Assembly (NCBI GenBank): GCA_010015805.1 | Contig: ML978125.1 | Location: 1,550,001-1,614,000 of the forward strand | DNA from: Rhizodiscina lignyota | Taxonomy: Eukaryota; Ascomycota; Dothideomycetes; Aulographales; Rhizodiscinaceae | DNA: 64,000 nucleotides | Direction: 5' to 3' | Shown: positions 10,991-22,637 of the stretch, one piece after another | Layout of the letters: the number at the start of each line of letters is the position of its first letter | How positions within the stretch are numbered: the stretch's first letter is position 1 | Made by a program: the position numbers and the translations under genes | Notes under the pieces: generated by a model | Seen by the model: the letters and a program-made list of their open reading frames with translations, nothing else | Databases searched by the model: none | What the model was told of the DNA's origin: nothing

Positions 10991-11566
10991 ATGAAGTCTT
11001 TCGCTGCCATCGCTATTCTTTCCCTCCTCCCAACCATCACTCTCGCTGCACCCTTCACCATCGAGCGCCGCCAGCAGATCTCTCAGAGCGACATCCACAA
11101 TGCTATCAACAAATGGGCCCACGACACCTCTCTCGTGAGCGGCTTCCTTGACAAGGCCGCCGACCCCGCCAACTTCAATAACGATGACGACCAGTTCAAG
11201 ATAGAGGCAGCGAGTGCATTGATGAGCGAGCTGGACGAGAAAAAACAAAAGGCCATACTCGACGAGGCGTTTGGGACGAGCAACCCCCTTGTCAACCAGG
11301 CAAACCAGACGCTGATCGGCCAAGGGACGTTCCAGACCGTCGTGAACCTCCTGACGGAACTAGCGAATACTGGGCTGACCGCGGTCGCGACCGATGTTAC
11401 CGAGATCAACGAGGATCGTTGCACATTTGTTCTCCCTGCCATCGATACGTATCTGCAACAGGCTGTCCTGCTCGAGCAGTCCGAGTTCGGTTTTTCTGAC
11501 GCTACTGCGGACGCTGGTGCCGCCAGAACAGAGGCTTGCGCGCTGCTTGCGGCCAGTGCCAATTAA
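10991..11566 (+). CDS. Small secreted protein of unknown function
   Basis: One exon, 191 residues from the ATG at 10991 (CCAAAATGAAG). Residues 1-19 are a clear signal peptide (MKSFAAIAILSLLPTITLA), followed by a short pro-like stretch ending in Arg-Arg at 26-27, a possible Kex2 site. The mature part is helical and polar, with the repeating theme NKWAHDTSLVSGFLDKA, ALMSELDEKKQKAILDEAF and GTFQTVVNLLTELANTGL, and only two cysteines (in EDRCTF and EACALL), which could form one disulphide. It resembles a lineage-specific secreted family of Pezizomycotina without a known role. No cell-wall or enzyme motif was seen; an effector or surface role is only a guess. The clear TATA box fits a regulated gene. 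Confidence 0.75.
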   Translation: MKSFAAIAILSLLPTITLAAPFTIERRQQISQSDIHNAINKWAHDTSLVSGFLDKAADPANFNNDDDQFKIEAASALMSELDEKKQKAILDEAFGTSNPLVNQANQTLIGQGTFQTVVNLLTELANTGLTAVATDVTEINEDRCTFVLPAIDTYLQQAVLLEQSEFGFSDATADAGAARTEACALLAASAN

Positions 11567-11822
11567 TGGTGTCCCAGGGGTAGAAGATTGATGGGCAGAA
11601 GGAGGAGGTTGTACTAGGCTTCTTGCCTACGACATTCATTTCAAATGCATAGCGACTGGCAGTCCGGAGTCTTTCTTTTTGGATTTTGGGGTTCCGATCA
11701 CACACTCATTTGTGCTTTTGCTTTCACTCCTTAGCGGCAAACATCAATTCCAAGGTAAAACTAAGAAAACCAATATAATGTGTCATTTTTGAAGCACTTC
11801 ATTGCAGCCTATTGTTAGCAGT

Positions 11823-12614
11823 CTAGCAGAATTCTTCACTGCATGTGCCGGGCCACACATACATCCCTTCCTGCAGATCCCGCACAATCGTCTCGTTCAA
11901 ATCGAACCACCTCCTCAGCTGCGGCTCCGGCCCGCTCCGCTTGCTGATTAGAGACGCCACCAAGGTGCCGAACACGAGGCCCCCCTCGTTGTTCAGGTGC
12001 GTCGTGTCATTCGGTATCCGGTTGTACGTCCACGCGTCAGCCTGGCCAATGGCGTCCAAGTACGTCTGGCTCGCCAGATTCAGGTCAATCCATGGCGCGT
12101 GGACTGCCTTTGCTGCGGCGATCGTCTGCGTGCGCTGTTGCGCAAGATTTTCTACTATCATCGGAGGCGTGCTGTTATCGTACCCACGTCTGGACAACGG
12201 TGTCACGAGGATTGGCGTCGCGTGCGCTTTGAACACGTCCTTGGCCAGGCTCTCGAGGTTGGTGGTGTACTCCGCGAGACTGATGTTCGCGGCGGGCTTC
12301 TGGTCGTTGTGGCCGAACTGGATCGTCACGTAGCAGTCGTATTCCGCGGAGTGGTTGCGGACGTATGACAGAGTGCTGTCCCAGTCTCCACCAGCGACGA
12401 AGGACACGGTCGTGGCGCCATCGTGGCCTAGGTTCACGCCGGACGCAGGTGGCTTCAGGACTGAAAGGAAGCCATTGCCCCATCCGCCTCCGCCGGAGGA
12501 TTGGATCGCGGTCGTGGAATCGCCTGCAAGAGCGAAGAAGGGAGGTTTGTGTGGGTGAGGGAAGGATGATACGAAGGGTGCGAGAGCGGACAAGAGGAAG
12601 ATAACAGGAGACAT
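11823..12614 (-). CDS. Secreted SGNH hydrolase, rhamnogalacturonan acetylesterase-like (CE12)
   Basis: One exon; the ATG at 12614 gives 263 residues and puts a signal peptide (about 1-17, SPVIFLLSALAPFVSS) at the front. An upstream in-frame codon at 12671 would bury this signal. The SGNH blocks are all present: block I LAGDSTTA (catalytic Ser), block III FGHNDQKP (oxyanion Asn) and block V NDTTHLNNEGG with the Asp and His of the catalytic pair. The order, spacing and the GHNDQKP form fit CE12 rhamnogalacturonan acetylesterases, which remove acetyl groups from pectin outside the cell. There are four cysteines, two of them near the end (PGTCSEEFC). It is divergent from eL15. Enzyme class is sure; exact substrate inferred. 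Confidence 0.85.
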   Translation of the reverse strand: MSPVIFLLSALAPFVSSFPHPHKPPFFALAGDSTTAIQSSGGGGWGNGFLSVLKPPASGVNLGHDGATTVSFVAGGDWDSTLSYVRNHSAEYDCYVTIQFGHNDQKPAANISLAEYTTNLESLAKDVFKAHATPILVTPLSRRGYDNSTPPMIVENLAQQRTQTIAAAKAVHAPWIDLNLASQTYLDAIGQADAWTYNRIPNDTTHLNNEGGLVFGTLVASLISKRSGPEPQLRRWFDLNETIVRDLQEGMYVWPGTCSEEFC

Positions 12615-13801
12615 TTTGCAATATTTCAACACAGACGATCTTAAGCTCTTTGTGCTGATCAAATACTTCACCTAAGTGATTGCGATTGCGCTGGTGTTAT
12701 TAATTAAAATCTTGGAGGAACGTGCCTGATCCTGCAGTGTGGACGATGGCATGATCCGCGCATCTGCGAGATACATATCTTCCGCCTATCCAGGGGGGTT
12801 CTTCTCGCGAAATTCCTAACTGTTCCTCTCTTCTCAGGATGGAGGAGGACACCCAAGCTGCAAGATGTAGATCCGGGGATGCGGAAGCGGAGAATCAGAA
12901 ATGGAGAGGGAGTCAAAGGAAGCTTTTCGGGGAAATAGCGACCGAAGAAATAGTCCATTTCAAAGCCATAAAAATGAATTGAAAGAAAGGAATTGCAGAG
13001 CATTAGGAATATGATAGGAGCATTGGAGAGTCTCTTGCGAATTGGCTGGGAGGAGATGGCATCCCGTCAGCCTTTCTACTTTTTAAGTATGTAGAGAAGT
13101 GCCATGAAGCCAATTACATCTTCGCAGAGAATCCCACCAATAATAGCAGCATCTTATCGTGTATCGTGTCGTAAAGGGCTGGAAACCTTGTGTACCTCGT
13201 AGAGAAGTCAAATGATACACGATTGGAGATATATCCTCCTCATGATAATGATAGTGAAGATGAACGTTTCAAATATCTCAGCCTGCCTCCTAGCTTAATG
13301 CCGATGGAGTCTCCTGTTTACCCGATGTTTTTGCGGTTTCATCTCATCCGAGATTCCTCCAATAACCAAAAACACCCCCTCCCGCTCGGCCAGCAACACT
13401 TATAGGAAAATAAAAAGTTTACAGACAGATACTGATGGGTATTTCATTTCTCAATCCGCGGTTGCTTCTCGATTAAATGAAGTTTGGATTGTGTAGAACG
13501 GCTTCAAGTGGTATCCTTCATATTTGGAGAATATATGAATGCCAAGACGTTTCAAACCCGAAGAAATCCCGGAAGCCATTTTCTGTTTGTGACATTCCGT
13601 AGTTCAGCCGCTAAGCGAGGCCTTTGATCACCACACAAATTCGACTTCGAAAACTCCCTCTTAAGCAATTCAAGCATTTTGACACCACCGCCAACAGACC
13701 GCACTCAATCGCAAAGGTAGGTGGATTCTTTTCAGCGTTTTATTGAATGCATTGATATGCGTTTAATGCAAGTCCGTAAGCTAACAATGAGTGAACCACA
13801 G
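12615..13801. promoter_or_regulatory. Divergent intergenic region, including the eL15 5'-UTR intron
   Basis: This lies between the CE12 start and the eL15 start. A likely 5'-UTR intron of eL15 spans 13717-13801 (donor GTAGGT, branch GCTAAC near 13780, acceptor CAG directly before the ATG at 13802). Leader introns are common in fungal ribosomal protein genes. The rest shows nothing else that I recognise. Confidence 0.5.
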
Positions 13802-14665
13802 ATGGGTGCTCTCAAGTACGTCGAGGAGCTTCACAAGAAGAAGCAGTCTGATGTGCTGCGCTTCCTTCTTCGTGTCCGCTGCTGGGAGGTATGAGATACA
13901 CCGTTTTTCCAATTCTAGCACGCAGATGCTGCAGCTGCTCTCTGCGCTGCATTCCTGCCTTTGGTGTCACTCGTTGAACATTAGCTGAGAGTGCATCAAT
14001 TTTGCTAGCTCCGTCAACTCAACGTTATCCACCGCGCCTCCCGTCCATCTCGTCCCGACAAGGCCCGCCGCCTCGGATACAAGGCCAAGCAGGGTTATGT
14101 GATCTATCGTGTTCGTGTCCGCCGTGGCGGAAGGAAGAAGCCAGTGCCAAAGGGTGCTACGTACGGTATGTATAAACTCTCGCTGCATCGAGCCTCCAAT
14201 GCGTGGGAGTATGGCCCAGGGGCTAATAGGTTTCTTCAGGCAAACCCACCAACCAGGGTGTGAACCAGCTCAAGTACCAGCGCTCTCTGAAGTCCACCGC
14301 GGAAGAGCGTGTTGGCCGCCGCTGCGCCAATCTCCGCGTCCTCAACTCCTACTGGATCAACCAGGACTCCACCTACAAGTACTTTGAAGTCATTCTCGTC
14401 GATCCTCAGCATAAGGCTATCCGTCGTGATCCCCGCATCAACTGGATCGTCAAGGCTGTGCACAAGGTATGTCTCGAATTCGGCATTTGGATGTGAATTA
14501 CAGCACGACTAACCACCACAATAGCACCGCGAAGCTCGTGGCCTTACCGCAACTGGCAAGAAGTCCAGAGGTCTCAACAAAGGTCATCGCTACAACAAGA
14601 CCCATGCTGGACGCAGAAAGACCTGGAAGAGGCTCAACACTCTGTCTCTGTGGAGATACAGATAA
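13802..14665 (+). CDS. RPL15: 60S ribosomal protein L15 (eL15)
   Basis: Four coding exons, 13802-13888, 14009-14165, 14240-14466 and 14525-14665, give 203 residues, against 204 in budding yeast. The protein begins [17 protein letters not shown] and ends with WRYR. Throughout it matches eL15: [93 protein letters not shown] and [16 protein letters not shown]. Introns have GTATGA, GTATGT and GTATGT donors and are 120, 74 and 58 bp. eL15 is a core component of the large subunit, assembled early in the nucleolus. The intron-rich start (plus a leader intron ending right at the ATG) is usual for fungal ribosomal protein genes. Confidence 0.96.
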
Positions 14666-15276
14666 GCGCTTTGAAACAATGGCGATTGAAATGTGGTGTT
14701 CTCTTGCAATATGGCGTGCTCTGCGTCTGGGCGGGGATGTCGTACGGATCAAAATCGGTTTGCCGTGGCAGAATCAAAACTTCTTTGAACCATGCATAGT
14801 TTGAAATACAGAGGCCGTGGCTTCTGGTCATGTAACTTCCATGCTTTCCTTTGCGTGAGAAATCGTTCAATTGGGTGAAATGAGCCGGCTTGGCTAGCGA
14901 GTTATCGCGAAGTAGGCAGGCACGAAGACGTTCCTTCCACATCTGCGGTCTCACTGCGCGCGTATCGTCAAATTCGTCATTCTCGTTTCATTTGACTCCA
15001 CCTCAATCTTCTCTTTCATCCATCTCATCCCATTCCTTCGCTCCGCTGTCGTGATGATCTAGTGTTGAAGGCCATGTATCTTGCACTGTCACTGTACTAC
15101 GCGTCTTTCAGCGTTGTGCAATCTATGCATTGTCAAGACTTTGTGCCTCTGGACCTCTCTTCATCTAACGTACATCTGCCCTGTCCTCTGCACCAAGTCG
15201 CAAAGAAGCCGCGTCGGCTTCGCCCACGCAAACTAATCCGAAAGCTGCTTAAGCAAGCTCGCCCGCATCAGTCAGA
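14666..15276. other. Intergenic, 0.6 kb
   Basis: The eL15 3' flank and the promoter/leader of the glycosyltransferase gene. An open frame at 15062-15388 overlaps the next gene's first exon in another frame and shows no domain, so I treat it as chance. Confidence 0.4.
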
Positions 15277-17337
15277 ATGGCAGGCGGATCCGGACTATAT
15301 GATCCCTTTGATGCCAATGGCAGCAGCCAGCGCCGACTACCTAACGTCTTGGGACACGTCCGACGAGCTCGACGATCTCACTGCATAAGTCTCTCGATCT
15401 TGTTGATTTTTGTTGTCGGAGTTGTCTTGCGAATGAATTGGAACAAGGTTAGTCAGTTAGAGACAGCTATGATGAGAATTATCAGATGCTAAGCGGAATA
15501 GGTCCAGCTTAATACGCCTATTGAGTTGCCGCTTAAGTTCACCTACAGCTTCGCCTCCTGGAACCCAACGGCCGCAGAGGACATCGGCAGTGTGTCAAAC
15601 TCTACCTCGCCTTTGGCAACTACAACTTTCACGAGTGGTACTCCAACTACCAACAAGCCCAGCATAGTCAATACGGATTCATCTCAGCTTCGGAAGAAAA
15701 ATCCCCGCTTCCACTTGCTTATTCCGGCTACCAATAGCAACCCACAGCTCTGCAAAGCCCTGCTCTCTGCGTTCATCCTCAACTATCCGACTCCAACGTT
15801 CATCAACTGGAACAAGACCTTTAAGAATGACGACTGGGGAGTGAAATCACACATAGCAAAAATCCAGGGCGTTCATGATTTCTTGAGTAACGTCCATCAT
15901 GTTGGGGATGACGATCTGGTTTTAATCATCGACGGCTTTGACATCTTCTTCCAGCTGCCTCCAGACGTGATGATCAAATACTATGAAGCTCTGATTGCTC
16001 AGCAGAACCAATATCTGCTGAAGCGGTACGGTCATGTCGACGCTGATAACACCACATCTGGTCAACGTTTCAAACAATCAATTCTCTTTGCGGCAGACAA
16101 GATATGTTGGCCGAACTCTGCCACAAGCCCGGCTTGTGCCGCTGTTCCAGAATCATCATTGCCCACCGATGTCTATGGTCAGGATACCGATATCGATACC
16201 AAATCTTTCCATAACCGTCCTCGATTCTTGAACTCAGGTGCCGTCATAGGGCCAGCACAAAACATCAGAGACCTCTACAGCGCCGCTTTGAAGAGAGTTG
16301 AAAAGGACAAGTCTGGAGCTTGGAGCGATCAATACATCTTGGCAGCCATATGGGGTGAACAAGAGATCGTCCGGGAGCGCTCGATCGTGGCATTAACGGA
16401 CCAAGCTTTGCAAGCGTCCAAATGGCGCGCATTCAGATCCTCCAAAGCCAAATTGCGGGACATGCCAGTAGAAATGATTCTCAACTTCACTGTTGATCCT
16501 GATCAACATTACGATTACGGCATTGGCATCGACTACACGAGCAGTCTCTTCCAGACTATGACACACGCTGCCGACAAAGAAGTCGAGTTTGTCTTGTTCT
16601 CCAACAGTACTCAGGTCGGCTTGCTGCACAAAATCCGCCGGCGAATGTTGACTAAACTCCCCCCAGCACTTCTACAGTCAAAGAGGCCATTCGCCATTCA
16701 TGCCAATTCAAGTCTTATTCCATCAAGCGGCAATCTTGTCAACTATGCAGACTTTCCAAGTTCCCCGAGTATACACCCGCCATATCGTAAACTTGACAAG
16801 CTGCCGCCGCTCAACACATCGTGGAGTGATGTCCCACTTGCCTCGAACCTCTTCGCGTCATCGATACCATGTTTGCTGCACCTGAATGGGAATTTCAAGC
16901 CGCTGATGCAAGAATTCTGGGTGCGCATGTGGTATCATAATCACACGAGAGCTTTGCTACGGCAGTACATGCGGAAGAGCTTGGGCGCTGACAGCGTGCG
17001 AGCAGCAAGTTGGGGCGGACAGAACTGGTGGGATGAAAGAGGCGGTCGCGGCGGAGCGTGGACGGATCAAGGTGACTGGTTCGACTGGTCAGATATGTGT
17101 ATTGCTCCGGGTATTGGTAACAAGGGGAAAGAGGAGGATAAGGATAAGGATGGAGATCCCTCAGAGAAGGTAGATTGGGAAGTGGACATCTTTGGTGATA
17201 GACTCGGAGTCTGGGGCAAAGAGAAACTGGACTTGGAAGTGGGAGAAGGGAGGATTCTGAAAGACTGGGAAGCCCTAATGAACGAGAGGATCGCTGGAGA
17301 GAGCCAGATGGACGCGCAAGGTGAAGCCGTTGCATGA
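15277..17337 (+). CDS. Type II membrane glycosyltransferase with a PLOD-type domain
   Basis: Two exons, 15277-15447 and 15502-17337 (54 bp intron, GTTAGT donor, GCTAAG branch), give 668 residues. The first exon supplies a short basic cytoplasmic tail and one signal-anchor span (about 36-51, CISLSILLIFVVGVVL), so the rest should face the Golgi/ER lumen. The catalytic region (about 95-420) resembles the glycosyltransferase part of procollagen lysyl hydroxylases: LLIPATNSNPQLCKALLSAF, LVLIIDGFDIFF with a D-x-x-D metal site at about 201-204, ILFAADKICWP, RFLNSGAVIGPA (about 297-307) and WSDQYILAAIWG. Many Asn-x-Ser/Thr sites fit a lumenal domain. The C-terminus (about 570-668) is acidic and charged. 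Sugar and acceptor are unknown; wall or protein glycosylation is inferred. Confidence 0.8.
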
Positions 17338-18445
17338 GACGCCGTGCGGGAGGATGAGAGCCAGGACCTATTCGAGACTGCAAGCCAACTGAAGACGGGC
17401 TGAATATTAGATTAAAATGTGGCAAACTAGCGAAAGTTTATAATATGAAGGAGTATATGAACAGAATTGCTCATCATTGACACCGTGTTTGGACCAAAAG
17501 CTACCAAGCAGTTGGAATCTCGCTTCCCTCAAGATTAAAGCCGAGATCAACAAATGTATGCTTCTAGAAATGTTTAAGAGTTGATATTACCTTAGCCTCT
17601 AAAGGATACTCATATTTGCGGTCGAGTCGTACATATCCGTATGCTTGCGTATGTAATTGATGATCCGCTTATCCTAAATTGACTCCTTACTTTCTCGCTC
17701 TCACTCTCTCCTCCTCATCATTCAGCTTTGGAGAATTAAGAACCTAACAGGATCACCAATACCACGATCAGCCTCAGTATTCCTTGTGCCAATCAAGATC
17801 TCGTCTCCAGTTCTCCGTAACTCCAAAGTCACGACCCATAACACAAGCTTGATGTTGGCTGAGAACTCCTCGGTACGGCCTGGCCATCCGACCCTTTGGG
17901 CGTATCGGAAGACAAAACAATCTCTTTCCGAGCTGTTGCAGCATAAATTGACGTGACTATCTTTCCAGAACCAGCTGAGGTATTCAAGCGTGGCGCGCCT
18001 GTCACCACGACGTTTCGCGTCCCCTGAAGCGCGCGTGCGCCAAGGTCTGTTTCGCAGCACGAAGCGTCTCAACCTGCCGCATGATACACTTCCTCATACA
18101 TCAGCTCTCTCCCATCTGTTCTTTCTGCCCTGTGAGTGTTTGTACTGGCGCAATCCTTCGAATTATTACTCTTGGTGGAGAATTCCGGGCAGCGCAAAAT
18201 GCCAAACAACCTCGATATGCCAATGTGTCGAGGCCGAGTATCATATAACTGGGATTGGGGGTATTATGCTCGTGATGCTCAGCAGTTCCGTTGTGACGGG
18301 CCCGCTATTCCTATTTGATGGATCAGAGATGTTTGTATGATGGACCTTGAGGTACTAGGTCTCCCTTTCAAGTCATCTTCTCATTCCTTTCGCTCCCTTC
18401 CTGTCCTCCTCACTTCAGGATGATGTGGTTATTACCAAATTCGTA
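17338..18445. other. Intergenic, 1.1 kb
   Basis: Between two genes on the plus strand. A 116-codon minus frame at 17722-18072 lacks recognisable domains. The region is otherwise ordinary; the part next to 18446 should hold the promoter of the surface-protein gene. Confidence 0.4.
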
Positions 18446-20017
18446 ATGCATCTCACGCCCATCGCTGGCCGAAATTACCGCTGTGCGGGTTGTCATTCGT
18501 TTAATTGCAATATTTTGCTATTGGTCTTATCGTTTCTCTCTTTTCTCGGTCAAGGCACCGCCTTAAGTTTGGAAAATATCCCCAAGTTCCCATCGCTTGG
18601 GGACCTCGATTCGGACTGCAGCGCTGTCTATACACAAACCATCCCCGACTGTTTAGCTCAGGATTTTGGACAAGGTGCACAATCATGCTCGACGCAATGT
18701 GTAGATGGCCTTGGGCCCATCATGTCGCTGTTCAGCCAGCAATGCGATCTCACAAAAATCAGCGGGGCAAGCGCGTTGGAAAATCTTCAGCCAGACCAGA
18801 TAGTGACCTATCTGTGCAACAACGCTGAGAATTCGCCTGCGTTGGTAGCCGCAACTACTGCGACTCCGTCCCTCCTCACCACCGTCCAAACTCTCGTCAC
18901 CACACAAGTCATCTTGTACACTCCAACACTATCTTCTCCATCTCCGCCGCCGAGCACAGCAGACTCTCCTCAAACGGTCACATCGATACGTACGAGCACA
19001 GTCACGGCTAACCCTGCTCTGGCCTCATATAGCTCCGGCCTCTCCTCCTACTCCTCCATGCTCTCTATGATGTCTGAAATGTCCATGATGAGCATGAGCA
19101 TGACTACCATCATAGCGACCACAACGCAAACTCAGGTCCTTCCATTACCAGACTCGGTCTCTAGCGCTTCTGGGGCATCTTTTCCCTCACCGTACGCTGC
19201 AGCATCAAGTTCGAGTCCAACCGTACCACCAGGCATGGCGGCCATGCCCAAATCCGCCATGCGACTCTCTGCAGGCGCCATCGCTGGCATCGTCATCGGA
19301 GCCGTGTCTCTCGTCGCGCTCATCCTTATCGGTGCTTACTTGTTCATCAGAAGGCGGCGCAAGCGCCAGCGCGAACAACAGCAAGCGAATACCAGCGGAG
19401 TGGACCCAAACGCTGCGGAATATTTCGGACCTAACCCGACAAACCCGTTCATGAGCGTGAGGAGAAATGCGCCACGAATCCCGCGGCCAGACACAGGGCA
19501 GTGGGACTGGGCCGCCGCAGTGGTAGCGCCGAGTAGAAATACCAGTACATCGTCGAGGAGAAATGCGGTTGCTGCGGGACCGATCCCAAGGAACCCATTT
19601 GAGGATGTGAGCAGCAGTGGATCTGAGCGATCTCTAGGGAGTGACAGTCAGAGTATGGAATCGGAGGAGTGGAGCCAAGTGAGCCCGAGAGGCACGAGGA
19701 TCTTTGACGGGGAGAGCGTTGTGAGCCGAAACTTCAGTAGAAAAGGCACTTCGAGTAGCAGATCCGGGAGTCAAGGTAGCCGAGCAGCCAGCAAGAGCAG
19801 CAGAGGAGGGGAAAAGTCAACTCGAGATGAGGATGCAGACTTGTCGAGGAAGAGCAGCGTACGTGTGAGAAGATCGCAAGTCGAATTGCTGCAGCGTGAT
19901 AGCTTGCCAGAGAATCTGGGGAAGCTGAATCGCTGGTTATCTCTGAATCGGGAGAGGGAGAGGATTGGAGGTTGGCCATTGGAGGCGACGGAGGGCGAAA
20001 AGGGAACTGGAGCCTAA
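18446..20017 (+). CDS. Single-span Ser/Thr-rich surface protein with a cysteine-rich ectodomain
   Basis: One exon, 523 residues from the ATG at 18446; an in-frame GTG lies at 18425. After a long N-terminal region the hydrophobic core NILLLVLSFLSFLGQG (about 29-44) acts as a signal peptide. A compact domain (about 53-130) has six cysteines, in DSDCSAVYTQTIPDC, SCSTQC, QQC and YLCNN. A Ser/Thr/Pro-rich stalk follows (about 135-270), including a Met/Ser tract (SMLSMMSEMSMMSMSM). One membrane span (about 274-299, AGIVIGAVSLVALILIGAYL) is followed by RRRRKRQREQQQ as stop-transfer, then a disordered Ser/Arg-rich cytoplasmic tail to the end. The layout is that of fungal wall-stress sensors or Mid2/Wsc-like proteins, but the cysteine pattern is not WSC and falls short of the eight of CFEM. 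Function unknown. Confidence 0.75.
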   Translation: MHLTPIAGRNYRCAGCHSFNCNILLLVLSFLSFLGQGTALSLENIPKFPSLGDLDSDCSAVYTQTIPDCLAQDFGQGAQSCSTQCVDGLGPIMSLFSQQCDLTKISGASALENLQPDQIVTYLCNNAENSPALVAATTATPSLLTTVQTLVTTQVILYTPTLSSPSPPPSTADSPQTVTSIRTSTVTANPALASYSSGLSSYSSMLSMMSEMSMMSMSMTTIIATTTQTQVLPLPDSVSSASGASFPSPYAAASSSSPTVPPGMAAMPKSAMRLSAGAIAGIVIGAVSLVALILIGAYLFIRRRRKRQREQQQANTSGVDPNAAEYFGPNPTNPFMSVRRNAPRIPRPDTGQWDWAAAVVAPSRNTSTSSRRNAVAAGPIPRNPFEDVSSSGSERSLGSDSQSMESEEWSQVSPRGTRIFDGESVVSRNFSRKGTSSSRSGSQGSRAASKSSRGGEKSTRDEDADLSRKSSVRVRRSQVELLQRDSLPENLGKLNRWLSLNRERERIGGWPLEATEGEKGTGA

Positions 20018-20693
20018 TACTTAAATACCCACTGGCTTCGTAGCTAACGACACGAAAGACGTCCGATAAGGCGATGGGGCTTTTACCTTTTCGCGTTCAT
20101 TCATGGATTCGCTTTTTATTTGCAATTGCACTTGCGCCATTATTTGATCGGCCTTGTATCTCCCCAACCACGCTCCTGTCCACGATGATGTAAAGAAGTT
20201 CCCATGCTCCAATTGTGGCCAAGTTTTCGGTACGGCGAAGCTCAGAAACGGTTATTTCCGCCGCGTTGAGCACAAACCTGGTTGTAAGCATCTTTATATT
20301 TCGGTCTTGATCATCATCATCATCAGAGTGGCCCGTACAGCATCACCGGGACTCAGTGCAGTGATTGGAGAATTCCATGAGGCTGGGGTAAGAAAGGAGG
20401 TTCTCGGTTCTTCTCCGTCTCGCATATGCGGTGCCGGTCGTGTACGTATTGTCGTCTCAATACCCTTTTATCTATCTATCTTTTGCCAAGTCTTTCGCCA
20501 GATGCACGACAGGATGCTCAGTGACCATGGCCTTGGGATTTTGAACAGCACAGATCCATTCTTTATTATTTCGTTATATATCAATGGACTGAGCCACTAG
20601 TCATCATTCCAATCATATAATCTCTATCCTCTTTGCTCCAGCATCACGCACCGTCCGCTTATGGTGCTTCCAGGAGCTGAAGTGGTCGCACGG
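20018..20693. other. Convergent intergenic region, 0.7 kb
   Basis: 3' flanks of the surface-protein gene (plus) and SPB4 (minus). It contains a short TCA tract near 20308-20322. A 148-codon frame at 20154 contains CSNCGQVF but lacks a second pair of zinc ligands. Nothing else was recognised. Confidence 0.4.
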
Positions 20694-22637
20694 TCAATCG
20701 CTGAAGCCTTCGAATTCGTCGTCGCCATCAGCATTTCGTTTTCGCACTTCGGCTATCATTGAACCCAGCTTCTCTTTCTCTAGACGCTGTTCGGCGGTGA
20801 GGTTTGCATCGTGCTCCTTCTCACGTTTCACTCGTTTCTTGTCCCGTCGCGCTTCCCGGGTGGCTTTCTGCTCTTTCTTCTCACTCCATGACTGCCCTTC
20901 TCGTTTCCTGCCAGTGTGTCGATCTTCTGCATTGCCATTCGCGGCAACGTTGTCCTTGTTTTCTAATTCCTCTCGCCGTTTCTTTTCTTGTGCCTTGTCC
21001 TTGTATCCGAACTCCTTCCAGTCGATCTCCAGCCCAAGCTTTGAATCACCCGCCCAGCTCGGTGCCCCTTTAAGCTCAGGCATTTTCGGCATGCGAAGCA
21101 ACCCCCATCCTTTAGCTAGCTCATCCCAGTTCACTTCCTTTATCCGAAATATCGAGGCTGCGACATGTTTGCTGTATGCTCGGACCCAACTAACGAAAGC
21201 TCTCTGCGCTTTATCGTAGATCGCTCTATCGGTTTTGGCAATTGATCTAATCTTTGCTGTTGCTAAGTCGGCTTCATCGTCTCCAATTGTCATTGCATCC
21301 TTGCCCTTGACAAAATCCGAATCTAGCAGCGGCGCAACAGGCGTCTTGCGGACTGACAGGAAGGAAATGTAGTCTTCCTCATGACCAGGAGTGAGCATTA
21401 CGATAGCAAGACCCTTTCGTCCCGCTCGGCCAGCACGTCCACAACGATGGAGAAAAGCCTTCGGGTCTGACGGAGGATCAAGTTGGACGACAAGGTCAAC
21501 CGAGGGGATATCAAGACCTCGTGCGGCCAAATCGGTTGTGAGGAGTACTGTTGGAATAGTAGAGTTCACAAAGCGTGAGAAATTCTTGTTTCGTACTGTA
21601 GGTGGATGCTTCCCATGGAGAGGCACGAGTGCAATACCTGACTCCGGCGGAAATAGAGATGGCAAGACATGTTGAAAGTAATCAACTGCTGCACATGTTG
21701 ATACATAAACAATTGTCTTTTGGGGTTTGGGACGGATATTTGTGAGGATCTTTATCAGCGCGGGAAGTTTATGATGTGCCGGTTCAACCAGATATGTCAT
21801 TGCTAGACTTGCTGGAGTCCGCTGGTCTAGAGCACCGGACGTGCTTTTGACCTTGACAGACACTCGGACGGGGTTGCGGAGACCAACACGAATGAGTTGG
21901 TCAACAGCTTCCGAAACAGATGCTGAAAAGAGGCCAGTCCGTCGCTGTTTTGGCAGTCGTTGCAAGATTTTGGACAGGTCGTCAGAAAATCCAAGGTCGA
22001 GGAGTCGGTCAGCTTCATCGAGAACCAAGCAGTCGAAGGACGTTGAAGGAACGTGCACGTGAGGAGAGGAAAGCAGCTCGTTCAACCGACCGGGCGTGAC
22101 GATGAGGAGGTTAGGGGATGTGCGGAGGAAAGTCGATAGATCTTGAGCTGGAGGAGTAGCACCGCCAAGGAGGAGCTGTGGGATGATTCGAGACTCAGAG
22201 GAGGGAATATAGCGCGGCTGAGGATCCGCATCTGCCATTTCTGCATCCTCATCGTCTGGAGGTCTGAGCGCCGCTGCAGAGGCTGGGTGAAAGGCGAGCA
22301 GTGACAATAAGACTGAATGTATTTGCATGGCGAGCTCTCTCGTTGGTGATATAATTATCCCGGCAACATGATGCTTTTTGATCGGCTCTTCAGTCCGTAG
22401 AAGTCTCTCGATGATCGGGATCAAGAAGGACAGAGTCTTCCCGCTTCCTGTTACGGCTTCGACAACGACGTCCTTGTTGCCCATGTACAGAGGGATAGTA
22501 CTGGCCTGGACAGGAGTCATCCGGCTGAAGCCCATGCTTGATAGTGCGTCCAGTATCCATTCAGACAATGACGGCGTTAGCGCTTCCCAAGCTCTTGATG
22601 CCCCATTTGAGCCTGGCTTCGTGGCTCCTGGCGCCAT
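20694..22637 (-). CDS. SPB4: DEAD-box ATP-dependent rRNA helicase SPB4
   Basis: One exon, 647 residues from the ATG at 22637 ([10 protein letters not shown]). DEAD-box helicase needed for 60S subunit maturation in the nucleolus. Motifs in order: Q motif GFSRMTPVQ (about 36-44), motif I AVTGSGKT (61-68), Ia SPTRELAMQ (about 98-106), TPGRLNELL (about 181-189), motif [15 protein letters not shown] (DEAD at 207-210), motif III as SAS (238-240) rather than the usual SAT, then [20 protein letters not shown] and [13 protein letters not shown], which are typical of the Spb4 branch. After the C-terminal DUF4217-like part ([20 protein letters not shown]) comes a long Lys/Arg/Glu-rich tail (about 545-647). 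Divergent from DGK1 with 860 bp between the starts. Sure. Confidence 0.93.
   Translation of the reverse strand: MAPGATKPGSNGASRAWEALTPSLSEWILDALSSMGFSRMTPVQASTIPLYMGNKDVVVEAVTGSGKTLSFLIPIIERLLRTEEPIKKHHVAGIIISPTRELAMQIHSVLLSLLAFHPASAAALRPPDDEDAEMADADPQPRYIPSSESRIIPQLLLGGATPPAQDLSTFLRTSPNLLIVTPGRLNELLSSPHVHVPSTSFDCLVLDEADRLLDLGFSDDLSKILQRLPKQRRTGLFSASVSEAVDQLIRVGLRNPVRVSVKVKSTSGALDQRTPASLAMTYLVEPAHHKLPALIKILTNIRPKPQKTIVYVSTCAAVDYFQHVLPSLFPPESGIALVPLHGKHPPTVRNKNFSRFVNSTIPTVLLTTDLAARGLDIPSVDLVVQLDPPSDPKAFLHRCGRAGRAGRKGLAIVMLTPGHEEDYISFLSVRKTPVAPLLDSDFVKGKDAMTIGDDEADLATAKIRSIAKTDRAIYDKAQRAFVSWVRAYSKHVAASIFRIKEVNWDELAKGWGLLRMPKMPELKGAPSWAGDSKLGLEIDWKEFGYKDKAQEKKRREELENKDNVAANGNAEDRHTGRKREGQSWSEKKEQKATREARRDKKRVKREKEHDANLTAEQRLEKEKLGSMIAEVRKRNADGDDEFEGFSD

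Noticed and set aside
20154-20600. Frame with CSNCGQVF resembling a zinc finger
   Set aside because: Only one Cys pair and one His are present; no second ligand pair at finger spacing, and the position between convergent 3' ends argues against a gene.
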